From Sphingobacteruim zhuxiongii (lineage in GTDB: Bacteria; Bacteroidota; Bacteroidia; Sphingobacteriales; Sphingobacteriaceae): DNA of 64,000 nt. Position numbers and translations under genes: made by a program. Below the pieces are notes generated by a model. The model saw only the letters and a program-made list of their open reading frames with translations. It had not been told where the DNA came from and did not search any database. This document shows, piece after piece, positions 35,230-45,700 of this stretch (position 1 is the stretch's first letter; each line of letters starts with the position of its first letter). The stretch is taken from positions 1,178,001-1,242,000 of the forward strand of contig NZ_CP045652.1 in the NCBI RefSeq assembly GCF_009557615.1, read 5' to 3'.

Positions 35230-36180
35230 ATGCTAAATAGAAGACACCTTAGGGTTAAGGTAATGCAAGTACTGTATTCCTACAGTTTATCGGAAGATAA
35301 AAACCTTCCAGATTTTCAGAAAAGTCTACTGAAAAATGTAGAGGAAGTTGATGAGATGTACATTTGGACTCTGAATCTTTTGGATGAGGTTGCGGAGTAT
35401 GTATTAAAAGATGTGGAAGGTATTGCCAATAAATGGATCCCTTCGTCGACAGATCAGACCTTTTCTTCAACAAAATTAAACAGCAATACGTTTATTGAGT
35501 CTCTACGTCAAAATAGAGAGTATTTGGAGAAAGTAAAACGTTACGATGTTGATTGGAGTTACGATCCAGAGATTGTTCGTTCTATTTTTGCTCAACTGAA
35601 AGAATCTGAAACCTACCTAGAATATTTGCAACAAGATGATAGATCTATTGCTACGGAAAAAGATATCATTAAACATATCTTTAAAAAGCTTATTCTAAAA
35701 TCTACAGACGTTGAACAAGCTTTCGAAGCTCGCTTTATCAATTGGCCGGTAGATCGTGAAGTTTTACAAGCGATGATTGCGAAGACTTTCAAGAATTTCA
35801 GTAGTGAGGTTCCTGCAAAGAATCAATTAGCAGACTTGACGCCTTCTTGGATTGAGGATAAAGATTTTGTCTTAGATTTATTGAAGCTTACTATTAAGTA
35901 TACAAAGGAATACCAAGATCTTATCTCTGAGAAGACTAAAAACTGGGAAGCTGATCGTATCGCGTTAATCGATAATTTGTTAATGAGAATGGCTATCACG
36001 GAACTGATACATTTCCCTACGATTCCTGTAAAAGTAACAATTAACGAGTATATTGAACTTTCAAAGTCCTTTAGTACGTTGAAAAGTAGTACCTTTATCA
36101 ATGGTATTTTAGATAAGATTTTATCGGACTTAACGAGTCAACGTCGTATTAAGAAAGAGGGTAGAGGATTAATCGCATAA
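35230..36180 (+). CDS. nusB: Transcription antitermination factor NusB, long Bacteroidota form
   Basis: The 316-aa protein is twice the length of E. coli NusB. The C-terminal 140 residues form the NusB domain (AITELIHFPTIPVKVTINEY, then EYIELSKSFSTLKSSTFING). The N-terminal start MLNRRHLRVKVMQVLYSYSL also matches NusB and is followed by a long insert seen in Bacteroidota. It acts in rRNA antitermination. It is first in a nusB-DUF1573-yajC operon with gaps of 4 and 30 bp. Confidence 0.94.
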   Translation: MLNRRHLRVKVMQVLYSYSLSEDKNLPDFQKSLLKNVEEVDEMYIWTLNLLDEVAEYVLKDVEGIANKWIPSSTDQTFSSTKLNSNTFIESLRQNREYLEKVKRYDVDWSYDPEIVRSIFAQLKESETYLEYLQQDDRSIATEKDIIKHIFKKLILKSTDVEQAFEARFINWPVDREVLQAMIAKTFKNFSSEVPAKNQLADLTPSWIEDKDFVLDLLKLTIKYTKEYQDLISEKTKNWEADRIALIDNLLMRMAITELIHFPTIPVKVTINEYIELSKSFSTLKSSTFINGILDKILSDLTSQRRIKKEGRGLIA

Positions 36181-36184
36181 CATA

Positions 36185-36622
36185 ATGAAAAAACTAAGTT
36201 TAATATTGTTAGCAAGCGGATTGTTTTTCACAGCTTGTAACAACACAAGTAAAGAAGCAACGGCGGGCAAAGCAGATTCAACTGTAGTTAATGCTGAGCA
36301 AGCAGGTGCTGGCAAAATGGAATTCGAAGAGGATGCATTTAACTTTGGAACAGTTAAAGAGGGTGAAGTTGTAGAGCATGTTTTCAAGTTTAAAAATTCA
36401 GGAGATTATCCTATTGTTTTAGCACAGGTATCGGCAAGTTGCGGGTGTACTACGCCAACTTATACTTCAACGCCAGTAAAGCCAGGTGAAGTTGGTGAGA
36501 TTGCGGTGAAATTTGATAGTCAAGGTCAGGTAGGTCAACAACAAAAAATTATTACTATTGCTTCCAACGCTGAAAAGCCGGTGACAACGGTTCAGTTAAA
36601 AGGTGAAGTTGTAGTAAATTAA
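36185..36622 (+). CDS. DUF1573 lipoprotein
   Basis: The 145-aa protein has a lipoprotein signal (LASGLFFTAC, lipobox Cys18) and a DUF1573 domain (FNFGTVKEGEVVEHVFKFKN, SCGCTTPTY, then a C-terminal beta strand). DUF1573 resembles an Ig-like/ASH domain of unknown function. It sits between nusB and yajC, a common Bacteroidota order, suggesting an envelope or secretion link. Confidence 0.88.
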   Translation: MKKLSLILLASGLFFTACNNTSKEATAGKADSTVVNAEQAGAGKMEFEEDAFNFGTVKEGEVVEHVFKFKNSGDYPIVLAQVSASCGCTTPTYTSTPVKPGEVGEIAVKFDSQGQVGQQQKIITIASNAEKPVTTVQLKGEVVVN

Positions 36623-36652
36623 AAGCAAACAAATAAATTATAATAAAACAAG

Positions 36653-36970
36653 ATGATTTCAACTATTTTATTACAAGCAACAGGTGGGAGTGGAATAATG
36701 CAATTCCTTCCAATTTTATTAATGGTGGTGGTTTTCTATTTCTTCATGATTAGACCACAAATGAAAAAGCAAAAAGACCATAAAAAATATATCGAGGAAT
36801 TAAATGTAAATTCTAAAGTAGTAACTACAGCTGGTATTCACGGTAGAATCGTGGAAGTAACAGATACTACCTTTTTAGTAGATGTAGGTAATGGTGTTAA
36901 AATCCGTTTCGATAAAACTGCGATTGCTTTAGATGCTTCAAAAGCAGCAAATGCTAAAGCTTCGGCTTAA
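36653..36970 (+). CDS. yajC: Preprotein translocase accessory subunit YajC
   Basis: The 105-aa protein has one TM helix (about residues 17-36: FLPILLMVVVFYFFMIRPQ) followed by the YajC motif QMKKQKDHKKYIEELNVNS, VVTTAGIHGRIVEV. It joins the SecDF complex. The operon ends at the terminator after it. Confidence 0.95.
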   Translation: MISTILLQATGGSGIMQFLPILLMVVVFYFFMIRPQMKKQKDHKKYIEELNVNSKVVTTAGIHGRIVEVTDTTFLVDVGNGVKIRFDKTAIALDASKAANAKASA

Positions 36971-36985
36971 ACATATTAACAAAAT

Positions 36986-37028
36986 AAAAAAGGCTATCTG
37001 ATTATCAGATAGCCTTTTTTTATTTTTT
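36986..37028. terminator. Bidirectional terminator between yajC and rlmF
   Basis: An 11-bp perfect palindromic stem (36992-37002 and 37004-37014) is flanked by A-run and T-run, so it can end both convergent transcripts. It overlaps the rlmF stop codon region. Confidence 0.87.
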
Positions 37029-37907
37029 ATCAACCCATTTCCAAGCAAGAATTCGATTAATCTTATTCCCTTGGGACATATTGATTACTTGAACATCTTT
37101 AGCCTTGTGGTATTCGATCACTGCGCGAAGCGGTCTAATATTGTCTTTATTCGACACTAAAGCGGTGCAATAGCCAATTTGATCCTTGAAAGTTAGGCTT
37201 TCATAAATTAACTGCGTTATAAACTTTTGTTCGCCACCTTCTGTCCACAGCTCTGTTGCTAATCCCTGATAATTTGAATTGGCATCCTGAGAAATACGAA
37301 GATTCTTATTTTTCCTCGAAACTTGTGATTCATGATCCTCTCTGGATTTAAAAAATGGAGGGTTACACATAATCGCATCGTAGTATTCATTCGGGAGAAT
37401 AATATCCTTTAAAATATTCGTTGGGTCGTTTTGTTGTCTAAGACGAATAGATTTCGCTAACTCTGGATTATCCTTCAGGATAGCATTTCCGTTAACTAGC
37501 GAGGGAACATGAGTCTCCGATCCAGTAAATAACCAACCATATTCTTTGACTCCTAGGATAGGATAAATAATGCTAGAACCCGTTCCAATATCAAGAATCT
37601 GAACAGAACGTCCTGATTTTCCTCCTAATAGATCGGCAAGATAATGAATGTAGTTTAAGCGTCCTGGTACTGTTGGCACTAGACTATTCGGTAATACGCG
37701 CCATCCCTTGATTCCATAAGTAGATTTTAACAAGGCTTTGTTTAAGTGAAATACAGCTTCAGGATGCGTGAAATCTATTGATAGATGATCATGATCAACT
37801 TGAATGACATAACTTCTTAAACTTGGGGTATTCTTCACCAGTTGCTCAATATTGTAAGATTTATTGAACTTATTTCTGGGATGTAAATTTTTTGAGATAT
37901 TTTCCAT
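37020..37907 (-). CDS. rlmF: 23S rRNA (adenine1618-N6)-methyltransferase
   Basis: The 295-aa protein begins MENISKNLHPRNKFNKSY, the RlmF N-terminus. It has the SAM-binding LDIGTGSSIIYPILG (about residue 104) and the N6-adenine methyltransferase motif MCNPPFFKS. It modifies A1618 of 23S rRNA. The ATG at 37907 is preferred, because the longer 37922 start would overlap a perfect -7 box (37922-37929). Confidence 0.93.
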   Translation of the reverse strand: MENISKNLHPRNKFNKSYNIEQLVKNTPSLRSYVIQVDHDHLSIDFTHPEAVFHLNKALLKSTYGIKGWRVLPNSLVPTVPGRLNYIHYLADLLGGKSGRSVQILDIGTGSSIIYPILGVKEYGWLFTGSETHVPSLVNGNAILKDNPELAKSIRLRQQNDPTNILKDIILPNEYYDAIMCNPPFFKSREDHESQVSRKNKNLRISQDANSNYQGLATELWTEGGEQKFITQLIYESLTFKDQIGYCTALVSNKDNIRPLRAVIEYHKAKDVQVINMSQGNKINRILAWKWVDKK

Positions 37908-37921
37908 TAATTTTATACACA

Positions 37922-37929
37922 CAAAGATA
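37922..37929 (-). promoter_or_regulatory. Putative -7 promoter box for rlmF
   Basis: The minus strand reads TATCTTTG, a perfect match, giving a leader of about 10 nt before the ATG at 37907. It helps to decide the start. Confidence 0.5.
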
Positions 37930-37940
37930 CCTATTAATAA

Positions 37941-39542
37941 ATGATTGAGTCTAATATTTTATTGGTCATGATACTATTTTTCTTCATGGCTATGTTATTT
38001 GTTATAAGTCAGCGGTTTAGCGTTTCTTATCCAATCCTGCTTGTTATTGGAGGACTAGTGATTTCACTGATTCCCGGAATGCCTGAAGTAAGTATAAATC
38101 CGGATATTGTTTTCTTAATATTTCTGCCGCCACTGCTCTTTGAGGCTGCTTGGTATACCTCGTGGAATAGCTTCTGGAAATATAAGCGATCAATTATGAT
38201 CATGGGCTTCGGTCTCGTTTTTGTCACCTCGTTGGCAGTCGCGTATTTATCTGTACATATTATCCCGGGATTTACTCTTGCATTAGGATTCTTACTTGGA
38301 GGGATTATATCTCCACCTGATGCTGTTGCCGCAACCTCTGTATTGAAAGGTGTTAACATGCCTAAGCGAGGGATAACACTATTAGAAGGGGAGAGTCTAG
38401 TCAATGATGCTGCCTCACTTACTGTTTTTCGATTAGCCTTAGCGGTGATTATTACCGGAAGTTTCGAACCTCAAAAGGCAATTGTTGACTTCTTTACCTT
38501 AGCCATTATGGGAATATTTGTAGGTCTGATTATCGGTCATATCCTTTATGTTTTCCTACGTTATGTTGCGAAATCTTCCAGTATTACAACCCCGATTACT
38601 TTAATCGCCCCATATATAATGTATATCGTCGCCGAGCATTTTGAATGGTCTGGCGTATTGGCTGTAGTTGCTGGGGGATTATTTCTATCCTTCCGTTCCA
38701 AAGACTATTTGGACTATCATACCCGTATTCAAACGCGGGAAGTATGGGATACTGTTGGATTCCTTTTAAATGGCTTTGTCTTTATCCTGATCGGCTTGGA
38801 GCTACCAATTATTATTGCTGGGATTGAGGACGTTTCGATGGAATGGGCAATTCAAATGGCACTTGCTATTACCGCAATTATCATTGTGCTGAGGATTATT
38901 TTTATTTATGGTTCAGCCTTTATTCCAAGAATGCTGTTCAAAATTATTCGTAATAATGAATACTCTCCAGGATGGAAACTTCCTTTAATAATTGGATGGG
39001 CAGGCATGCGAGGTGTTGTTTCGCTAGCTTCAGCATTGGCAATTCCATTGACACTCAGTGATGGTACAGCCTTTCCGCACAGGAATCTTATTTTATTTAT
39101 CACCTTCGTCGTAATTCTAGTCACGTTAGTCGTTCAAGGGCTTTCGCTTCCTTGGTTAATCAACGGAATTAAATTGGAAGGAAATTCAGAAGAGATCCCA
39201 GAAGACGTGCAAATTGAAGCTATTCGTTATCGATTGGCGCGAGAGGGCATGAAATTGATCGAAAATAAATATACCAATGAGTTGCGAGAAAGCTTTACCG
39301 TAAAGGCGATTTATACGCAAATGAAAAGAAGATTAGATACTTCTGCGTCGACGATAGATGAAGAATCGAAGATGCGAATCGCAAATGAAAAGGATCTTTA
39401 CAAGCGCGTTACACAGGATGTGATAAATCAAAGACGTAAGACTTTATATAAGATGCATTCGGAAAAGAAATATGACGATTCACTATTGCGGGAGTTAGAA
39501 CATAACTTAGACTTAGAAGAATCGCGTTTAAATAGAAAATAG
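37941..39542 (+). CDS. Na+/H+ antiporter, CPA1 (NhaP/NHE) type
   Basis: The 533-aa protein has about 12 TM segments. The CPA1 hallmarks FLPPLLFEAAW (about residue 60), the TM4 SPPDAVAATSVLKG and the ion-binding ND motif ESLVNDAASLTVF (Asn-Asp near residue 156), plus RMVFKIIRN-type linkers and GMRGVVSLASALAIP, are present. A roughly 130-residue cytosolic C-terminal tail (from about 405) is mostly helical. It exchanges Na+ or K+ for H+ in the inner membrane. It is divergent from rlmF. Confidence 0.9.
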   Translation: MIESNILLVMILFFFMAMLFVISQRFSVSYPILLVIGGLVISLIPGMPEVSINPDIVFLIFLPPLLFEAAWYTSWNSFWKYKRSIMIMGFGLVFVTSLAVAYLSVHIIPGFTLALGFLLGGIISPPDAVAATSVLKGVNMPKRGITLLEGESLVNDAASLTVFRLALAVIITGSFEPQKAIVDFFTLAIMGIFVGLIIGHILYVFLRYVAKSSSITTPITLIAPYIMYIVAEHFEWSGVLAVVAGGLFLSFRSKDYLDYHTRIQTREVWDTVGFLLNGFVFILIGLELPIIIAGIEDVSMEWAIQMALAITAIIIVLRIIFIYGSAFIPRMLFKIIRNNEYSPGWKLPLIIGWAGMRGVVSLASALAIPLTLSDGTAFPHRNLILFITFVVILVTLVVQGLSLPWLINGIKLEGNSEEIPEDVQIEAIRYRLAREGMKLIENKYTNELRESFTVKAIYTQMKRRLDTSASTIDEESKMRIANEKDLYKRVTQDVINQRRKTLYKMHSEKKYDDSLLRELEHNLDLEESRLNRK

Positions 39543-39890
39543 TGATGTTAGATAGGAGTATCCTCAAGGTTACTGGAAACCTTTGGTAACCCATGATTTA
39601 TGTGTGAAATAAAAAATGTAACTTAATCGATAATAACTTCCATCACTCTTTTTATCAGCAAAAAGAGGGGGAGAGTACAAAAATTGATTGAATTTTATTA
39701 CACACAATTACTCTAATAAAAGCCAACGTTTTTAAAATGTTTATTAAGATAGCTATCCCGAATAGGGCTAGCTATTTTTTTATTGTTCACTAGGACGGAA
39801 TATCTTAGGATTTCTAAATCAGAGAAGCAGTAATTTAAATCGAATGAAGATGTTTTGAAAAAATAAACCAGCGTATAAAACAACCTGTTT
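39543..39890. other. Gene-free stretch after the antiporter gene
   Basis: Contains the terminator at 39749-39782. I see no gene; a 77-codon minus-strand frame overlapping it has no family features. Confidence 0.5.
39749..39782 (+). terminator. Putative terminator after the antiporter gene
   Basis: Stem of 7 plus 3 bp with one mismatch (39749-39759 and 39765-39775) followed by T6-7. It is about 200 bp beyond the antiporter stop. Confidence 0.65.
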
Positions 39891-40115
39891 TTAAGAATTC
39901 TTCGTTCTACTAAGGAATTTGGCGAACGCTGTAAAATAGAAAACACTTCCGATTAACGGCACGAAAACTATAACTAACGCGATGTAAATAGAATTTATGA
40001 AATTCAACTGCTTATTCGTGGCAACATGAATTAGTGCAATAACCATCGCCAGTACGTGCGTGATAAAAAACAGTTGCCAAATAAATAAGGCGTATGATAA
40101 CTGGTCAATTAACAT
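39891..40115 (-). CDS. Small membrane protein (PLDc_N-like)
   Basis: The 74-aa protein has two TM helices (about residues 8-30 and 42-62), with LVIVFVPLIGSVFYFTAF near the C-terminus. The small PLDc_N family (phospholipase D N-terminal membrane region) has a similar PLIGSxxYF motif. It stands alone between two gene-free stretches. Function unknown. Confidence 0.6.
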   Translation of the reverse strand: MLIDQLSYALFIWQLFFITHVLAMVIALIHVATNKQLNFINSIYIALVIVFVPLIGSVFYFTAFAKFLSRTKNS

Positions 40116-40531
40116 AGTCGTATGAATTTAAATTACCTAAAGATAAATGTTATTTCTGAATATTGAATAATCCTACAGAATATGTCTAAGGTATTAGTCG
40201 GCATCTCTTTGTCTAAATCAAATTGTGGAAGTGTAGCAAATAGACTAGCGAATTCTTTAAGTTAATTTCTATCATAAGTATGATTCATCACAATCCAGTT
40301 GCATTTCTACCATAAAAGATGCTTTAACCAAATTCCAGTCATACCGAATCAAATATTCTTATCGACGTCACGACGCAAACATCATCAAAAAACTAGATAT
40401 CTAAAGCAATCAGATAGAGTGCTATTTCGAGGAGTTGAATGTTAGAGGTTTAAAAATAGAAAGGAGCCATAAATAATATGGCTCCTTTCTTATTCTATTT
40501 ATTCTTGTGCTTCACGCTTTAGGAGTGATCG
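40116..40531. other. Gene-free stretch before the beta-helix gene
   Basis: Holds the terminator at 40459-40489 near its right end and otherwise nothing I can name. Upstream of the small membrane gene on the minus strand is a TATCTTTA near-match to the -7 consensus. Confidence 0.5.
40459..40489 (-). terminator. Terminator after the beta-helix gene
   Basis: Perfect 12-bp stem (40459-40470 and 40478-40489), followed on the minus strand by TATTTTTAA. It ends the leftward beta-helix gene (stop at 40532). Confidence 0.8.
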
Positions 40532-42613
40532 CTAAATTGGCTGAGCCCATTTAGCAACAGCTTGATCAAAATCATTCTCTATCTGTTTAGATAATACCGC
40601 CTTTTCTTTCCACGCTGAATCGCCATAAACGCCAGCTTTTGTGTAGTCAAATTTTTTGAAACCTATCTTTTTAATGATTTTATCATTCTTAAATCTGAAG
40701 TCAAAGTTTGCGGGATCTCGAAAATTTGGATCAGCGATAAAACTGTGTTCATCACGTCCAAGTTTTTTCCAATCAGCAAAGTTTAATTTAGCGAATTGAA
40801 AAGTTTTACTTCGCGTATCCCAATAACAGTTGTTATCGATATCGACTTTCGCTGTAATCCATTTATCTTTTTCATTACTTCTATAAAGAACGCCCTCATT
40901 GAAATAAACAATATTGTTTTGAAAGGAAAGTGAACGATGATCCTCTGATCGAGTCAGCTGAATTTGGAAATACTGATTTAGTGCAAAGATATTATTACGG
41001 ATCATATTATCTTTTCCATAGTGCTGATGGAAGCCAGCGCTTTTGCATTTATACACCAAATTGTTTTCCATAACGATTCCGGTAGAGCCTTCATCAGTAT
41101 AAAGTCCCCATCCCCCATAATCATAGGAAAAGACGTGGTGTACGACGTTATTACTGACTGTAGTACCTTCTGATGCACCTAGGGTGTAAACACCTCCCAT
41201 ATCGCTTAATTCTGCCCAACCTAGGTGATGGATATGATTGAATTCGATTTTATTCCTTTTGGAAGGACTCGGAGCATATCCCCATACCCATCCTACAGAA
41301 ACTCCAGAATATCTAAAATCAGCAATATCGTTATGTGTTATTTCATTGTCGCTTCCATGAATGATAATCACGCCTACTGCACAAGGGAAAATGTAGCCAC
41401 CATGCTGAATGATGTTATTGTGGATTTTTATATGATGACTTAATGCAATTGGGTCACTTCCAATCTTGACTCCACCTCCTCCTAAATCATAAAGGTGACA
41501 TTCTTCGACCGAGGAGTGAGAAGTATTTTTATTGAACCATATACCGTATCGCCCTGTATGTGCGATATCGCAGTTCTTAAAATGAATGTTATCGGCATAA
41601 TCAATCATGACAGCCGCATCTAGGTTAGCAGCCGCTTGTACAGGATCTTGACCCTCTGGAGGCGTCTGTGTGGAAACATATTCAAAACGAATATGCTCGA
41701 ACCGAATATTGGAAACCTTTTTTTCTGGACTGCCTTTTATCACTAGGAATTTCTCCGCAACCGGATAAACGGCCTCTGTATTTTCCAACGTTTCGCCAGG
41801 CATCGGGATATAGTAGAGGAAGCCGTCTCGTTCGAGATACCACTCCCCAGGTGAATCTAAAGCTTTTTTATAGTTTTCTATAACGTAAAGGCTCTTGATT
41901 GTCAATGGATTTACGGTATGTAGTCTACCGGTTAGATACATGCTGGAGTCTACTTTATTGATATACTGAATCCGTTTTCTAGTATTATCCCATTTATGAT
42001 AGAATACAGCCTGCACATCATTCCATTCAGATTTTTCTATATCGTTTAAAATGCTTAGCTCGCTATCCTTTAATGTGATTTTTTGTGAGGTGTAGGCATT
42101 TGTAGAATCTAATTTATTGACAGTTACGCGTTTTGGTTTGAAGAAGTCGCCCTGATTAGGAGTTTGTGCTCGAAAGCGACGCTCACCATTGATATATAGC
42201 TGCTCAAAGTAAAAGCCATAGTTTGCGACTTCGGGGATATAAACCCGCCAAAGCTGAGGTGTCACTGCTTCAAATCGACCGGTAGTTCTACCACCAGTAA
42301 TTAATGGACGATCCTTTTGATCACCACGGAAAATAATGGTTGTTTTGGAGTCGGAAAGCACTGGATAATCCAATGTAATTGGTCGATTAATTGGATAAGT
42401 GCCAGATTGAATTTGAACAATGATACTGTCATTTGCTTGTAATCTTGAGCGGAGTTCTTTGATTTTTAATTGTGCCCCTTCGATACTTGCAAGTGGGGAT
42501 TCTATTGTTCCTTTGTTCCCATCATTGCCGTTTGGAGCAATGAAGATGGTTTCATTCCCTGCATAGGAATAGGAGACTAGAAATACTAGAAAAGTAAGCC
42601 AGATTGTTTTCAT
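40532..42613 (-). CDS. Secreted right-handed parallel beta-helix protein (GH141-like)
   Basis: The 693-aa protein has a signal peptide ([18 protein letters not shown]). The N-terminal [20 protein letters not shown] is typical of secreted beta-helix enzymes, and the C-terminal two thirds have repeating NNxIxxx-type turns ([38 protein letters not shown] repeats), the hallmark of a parallel beta-helix. The overall order resembles the GH141/beta-helix glycoside hydrolase group from memory. Substrate unknown; no SusC/D or other polysaccharide-utilisation genes are nearby. The ATG at 42613 is preferred over 42685. Confidence 0.8.
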   Translation of the reverse strand: MKTIWLTFLVFLVSYSYAGNETIFIAPNGNDGNKGTIESPLASIEGAQLKIKELRSRLQANDSIIVQIQSGTYPINRPITLDYPVLSDSKTTIIFRGDQKDRPLITGGRTTGRFEAVTPQLWRVYIPEVANYGFYFEQLYINGERRFRAQTPNQGDFFKPKRVTVNKLDSTNAYTSQKITLKDSELSILNDIEKSEWNDVQAVFYHKWDNTRKRIQYINKVDSSMYLTGRLHTVNPLTIKSLYVIENYKKALDSPGEWYLERDGFLYYIPMPGETLENTEAVYPVAEKFLVIKGSPEKKVSNIRFEHIRFEYVSTQTPPEGQDPVQAAANLDAAVMIDYADNIHFKNCDIAHTGRYGIWFNKNTSHSSVEECHLYDLGGGGVKIGSDPIALSHHIKIHNNIIQHGGYIFPCAVGVIIIHGSDNEITHNDIADFRYSGVSVGWVWGYAPSPSKRNKIEFNHIHHLGWAELSDMGGVYTLGASEGTTVSNNVVHHVFSYDYGGWGLYTDEGSTGIVMENNLVYKCKSAGFHQHYGKDNMIRNNIFALNQYFQIQLTRSEDHRSLSFQNNIVYFNEGVLYRSNEKDKWITAKVDIDNNCYWDTRSKTFQFAKLNFADWKKLGRDEHSFIADPNFRDPANFDFRFKNDKIIKKIGFKKFDYTKAGVYGDSAWKEKAVLSKQIENDFDQAVAKWAQPI

Positions 42614-42680
42614 TTGATTGTATAGGTTTAAGTAGAGGATAAATATACGATTTGCCTGAAATATCCACCGACTGAAAACA

Positions 42681-42714
42681 AACAAGGGGCTAACTCTTCA
42701 GTTAACCCCTTGTT
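42681..42714 (-). terminator. Terminator after purL
   Basis: 14-bp stem with one mismatch (42681-42694 and 42701-42714, 6-nt loop) and a T-rich tract on the minus strand. Confidence 0.8.
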
Positions 42715-42735
42715 TCATATTGCGTTGTTTCCAAC

Positions 42736-45700
42736 TTATTTGTTTTGATTTTCAATCCATTGGCGTGCATTAACAAACGCTTCCAACCATGGAGTTACTT
42801 CATCTTGACGTCCTTCAGGGTAATTAGCCCAGTTCCATTGGAATGTAGAACGCTCAATATGAGGCATCGTAACTAAGTGACGACCAGTTTTATCACACAT
42901 CATCGCGGTGTTGAAATCTGATCCATTTGGATTGTGAGGATATTGATCGTAAGCGTATTTCGCTACAATATGGTATTGACTCTCTGTGTTTGGAAGATTA
43001 AACTTACCTTCTCCATGAGAGATCCATACGCCTAAAGTGCTTCCTGCTAAAGTTGACAACATGATCGAGTTGTTTTCTTGAACTTTTACAGAAACAAAAT
43101 TAGATTCGTGCTTCTGAGAAGTGTTGTGCAACATCTTTCCATGAACTTCGTGATCAGGATTGATCAATTCAAGCTCCATGAACAATTGACATCCGTTACA
43201 GATACCAACTGAAAGTGTATCGGGACGAGCAAAGAATTTTTCTAAAGCTGTTTTTGCTTTTTCATTATAAAGAAATGCACCTGCCCAACCTTTTGCAGAA
43301 CCCAATACATCAGAGTTTGAGAAACCACCAACAGCACCAATAAACTGAATATCTTCTAAGGTTTCACGGCCGCTGATTAAGTCGGTCATATGGACATCCT
43401 TAACATCAAAACCTGCCATAAACATCGCATTCGCCATTTCACGCTCGGAGTTCGAACCTTTTTCGCGAATAATAGCCGCTTTAGGGCGTGCTTTGTTTGC
43501 ATCAATTGCAGGCTTCTTCCCGTCAAACTGACTAGGGAAAGTATATTGCAATGGTTGATTTTTATAATTATTAAAACGCGCTTCAGCAGTGCCGTTTTTT
43601 GATTGTTTCTGATCTAAAAGGAAAGACGTTTTAAACCATGTATCGCGTGTTTCAGCGACATTGAATGTAAACTGATCTGCATTGATTTTAAAGGTCACTT
43701 CGTTGCCGTCAATCGCTTGTCCAATTTTCACAGCTTCGACTTGTGCTTCAGCCATTGCTTGCTCAAATGCAGTATCATCTTTTGCTTGAAGAATCACTGC
43801 AATATTTTCATTGAACAATGCTTTTACACTGTCTTGTTCCTTTAATCCGCTTAAATCGTAATTTGCTGCCAGATTTACATCAGCAAAACACATTTCCAAT
43901 AAGCTGACGATTAAACCTCCTGATCCAACGTCATGTCCAGCAGCAATCTGATCATCTAAGATGAGCTCTTGAATTGTATTGAACGCATTTTTGAAAGCAT
44001 TCGCATCTTTAACTGTTGGAACTTCTTTACCAATCTTGTTCTGGATTTGAGCAAATGAAGAGCCTCCTAACTTAAAGCTATCTTTGGACAGATTAATATA
44101 GTAAATCGAACCAGCAGTTTTTTTCAATGTTGGCTCAATGACTTTGTTAATGTTTGTACAATTTCCTGCAGCTGAAATAATGACAGTTCCTGGCGCAATA
44201 ACATGCTCTCCATCAGGATACTTTTGTTTCATCGATAGGGAATCCTTACCTGTAGGGATATTAATTCCTAAAGCAATCGCGAAGTCAGAACATCCTTGAA
44301 CCGCTTGATACAATCGTGCATCTTCACCTTCATTATTACATGCCCACATCCAGTTAGCCGATAGTGAAATACCACTTAAGCCATTTTTAATCGGTGCAAA
44401 AACAATGTTCGATAAGGCTTCTGCGATAGCATTCCTAGATCCAGCAACTGGGTCTACTAAAGCCGTTAACGGCGAATGACCTACTGTTGTCGCAATCCCT
44501 TCTGTAGACTTATAGTCTAAAGCCATTACACCAACATTATTTAACGGTAACTGTAATGGACCAGTACATTGTTGTTTAGCAACACGTCCGCCAACACAAC
44601 GGTCGACTTTATTCGTTAACCAATCTTTTGCAGCAACAGCTTCTAATTGTAAGACTTGGTTTAAGTAACTTGGAACTTGATCAGCTTGATATGAAAGATC
44701 CGCATATGGACGATCAATTGTTTTGTCGTTCATAATCGTTTTTGGCGAAGAGCCAAAGAAATCTTCCAATGCATAATCCATCGGTTTTTCACCAGTGCTT
44801 AGCGATTCAAAAGTAAATCGGTGATCATTCGTCACGTCACCAACAGCATACATCGGAGCACGTTCGCGATCAGCGACGTCTTTTAACTTTTGAATATCAT
44901 CTTGAGCAATAACAAGCCCCATACGTTCTTGGGATTCATTACCAATAATTTCTTTTGCAGATAGGGTAGGGTCTCCAACTGGAAGTTTATCTAAGTCAAT
45001 TAGCCCGCCTGTATCTTCGACAAGTTCAGAAAGACAGTTTAAATGTCCTCCAGCTCCGTGATCGTGAATCGAAACAATTGGGTTATGATCTGACTCTACA
45101 AAAGCACGGATCGCATTTGCCGCTCTTTTTTGCATCTCAGGGTTTGAACGCTGAATAGCATTTAATTCGATACCAGAGCCAAACGCGCCAGTATCTGCTG
45201 AAGATACTGCTGCTCCTCCCATACCAATACGGTAGTTTTCTCCACCAAGGATTACAATTTTGTCTCCTTCTTGCGGTTTATGTTTTTTTGCTTGATCTAA
45301 TTTGCCATAGCCGATACCACCAGCTTGCATAATCACTTTGTCGTATCCTAATTTGCGACCAGCCTCTTCATGCTCAAATGTAAGTACCGAACCAGTAATT
45401 AATGGTTGACCAAATTTATTTCCAAAATCTGAAGCACCATTCGATGCTTTGATTAAGATGTCCATAGGGGTTTGATATAACCATTCACGCTCTTGCATAC
45501 CGTTCTCCCATGGGCGGTCAGCAAGTAATCGCGAATAAGCTGTCATATAGATGGCCGTACCTGCCAACGGCAATGCACCCTGACCACCAGCAAGACGGTC
45601 ACGAATCTCGCCACCAGAACCTGTCGCTGCGCCTGAAAACGGCTCAACCGTAGTTGGGAAGTTATGCGTTTCCGCTTTAACCGATATGACCGAATCAAAA

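Noticed and set aside
38027..38404. 125-codon minus-strand ORF
   Set aside because: Antisense to the antiporter, whose frame is well supported by family motifs.
39713..39946. 77-codon minus-strand ORF overlapping the small PLDc_N-like gene
   Set aside because: Low-complexity residues and it runs through a terminator.
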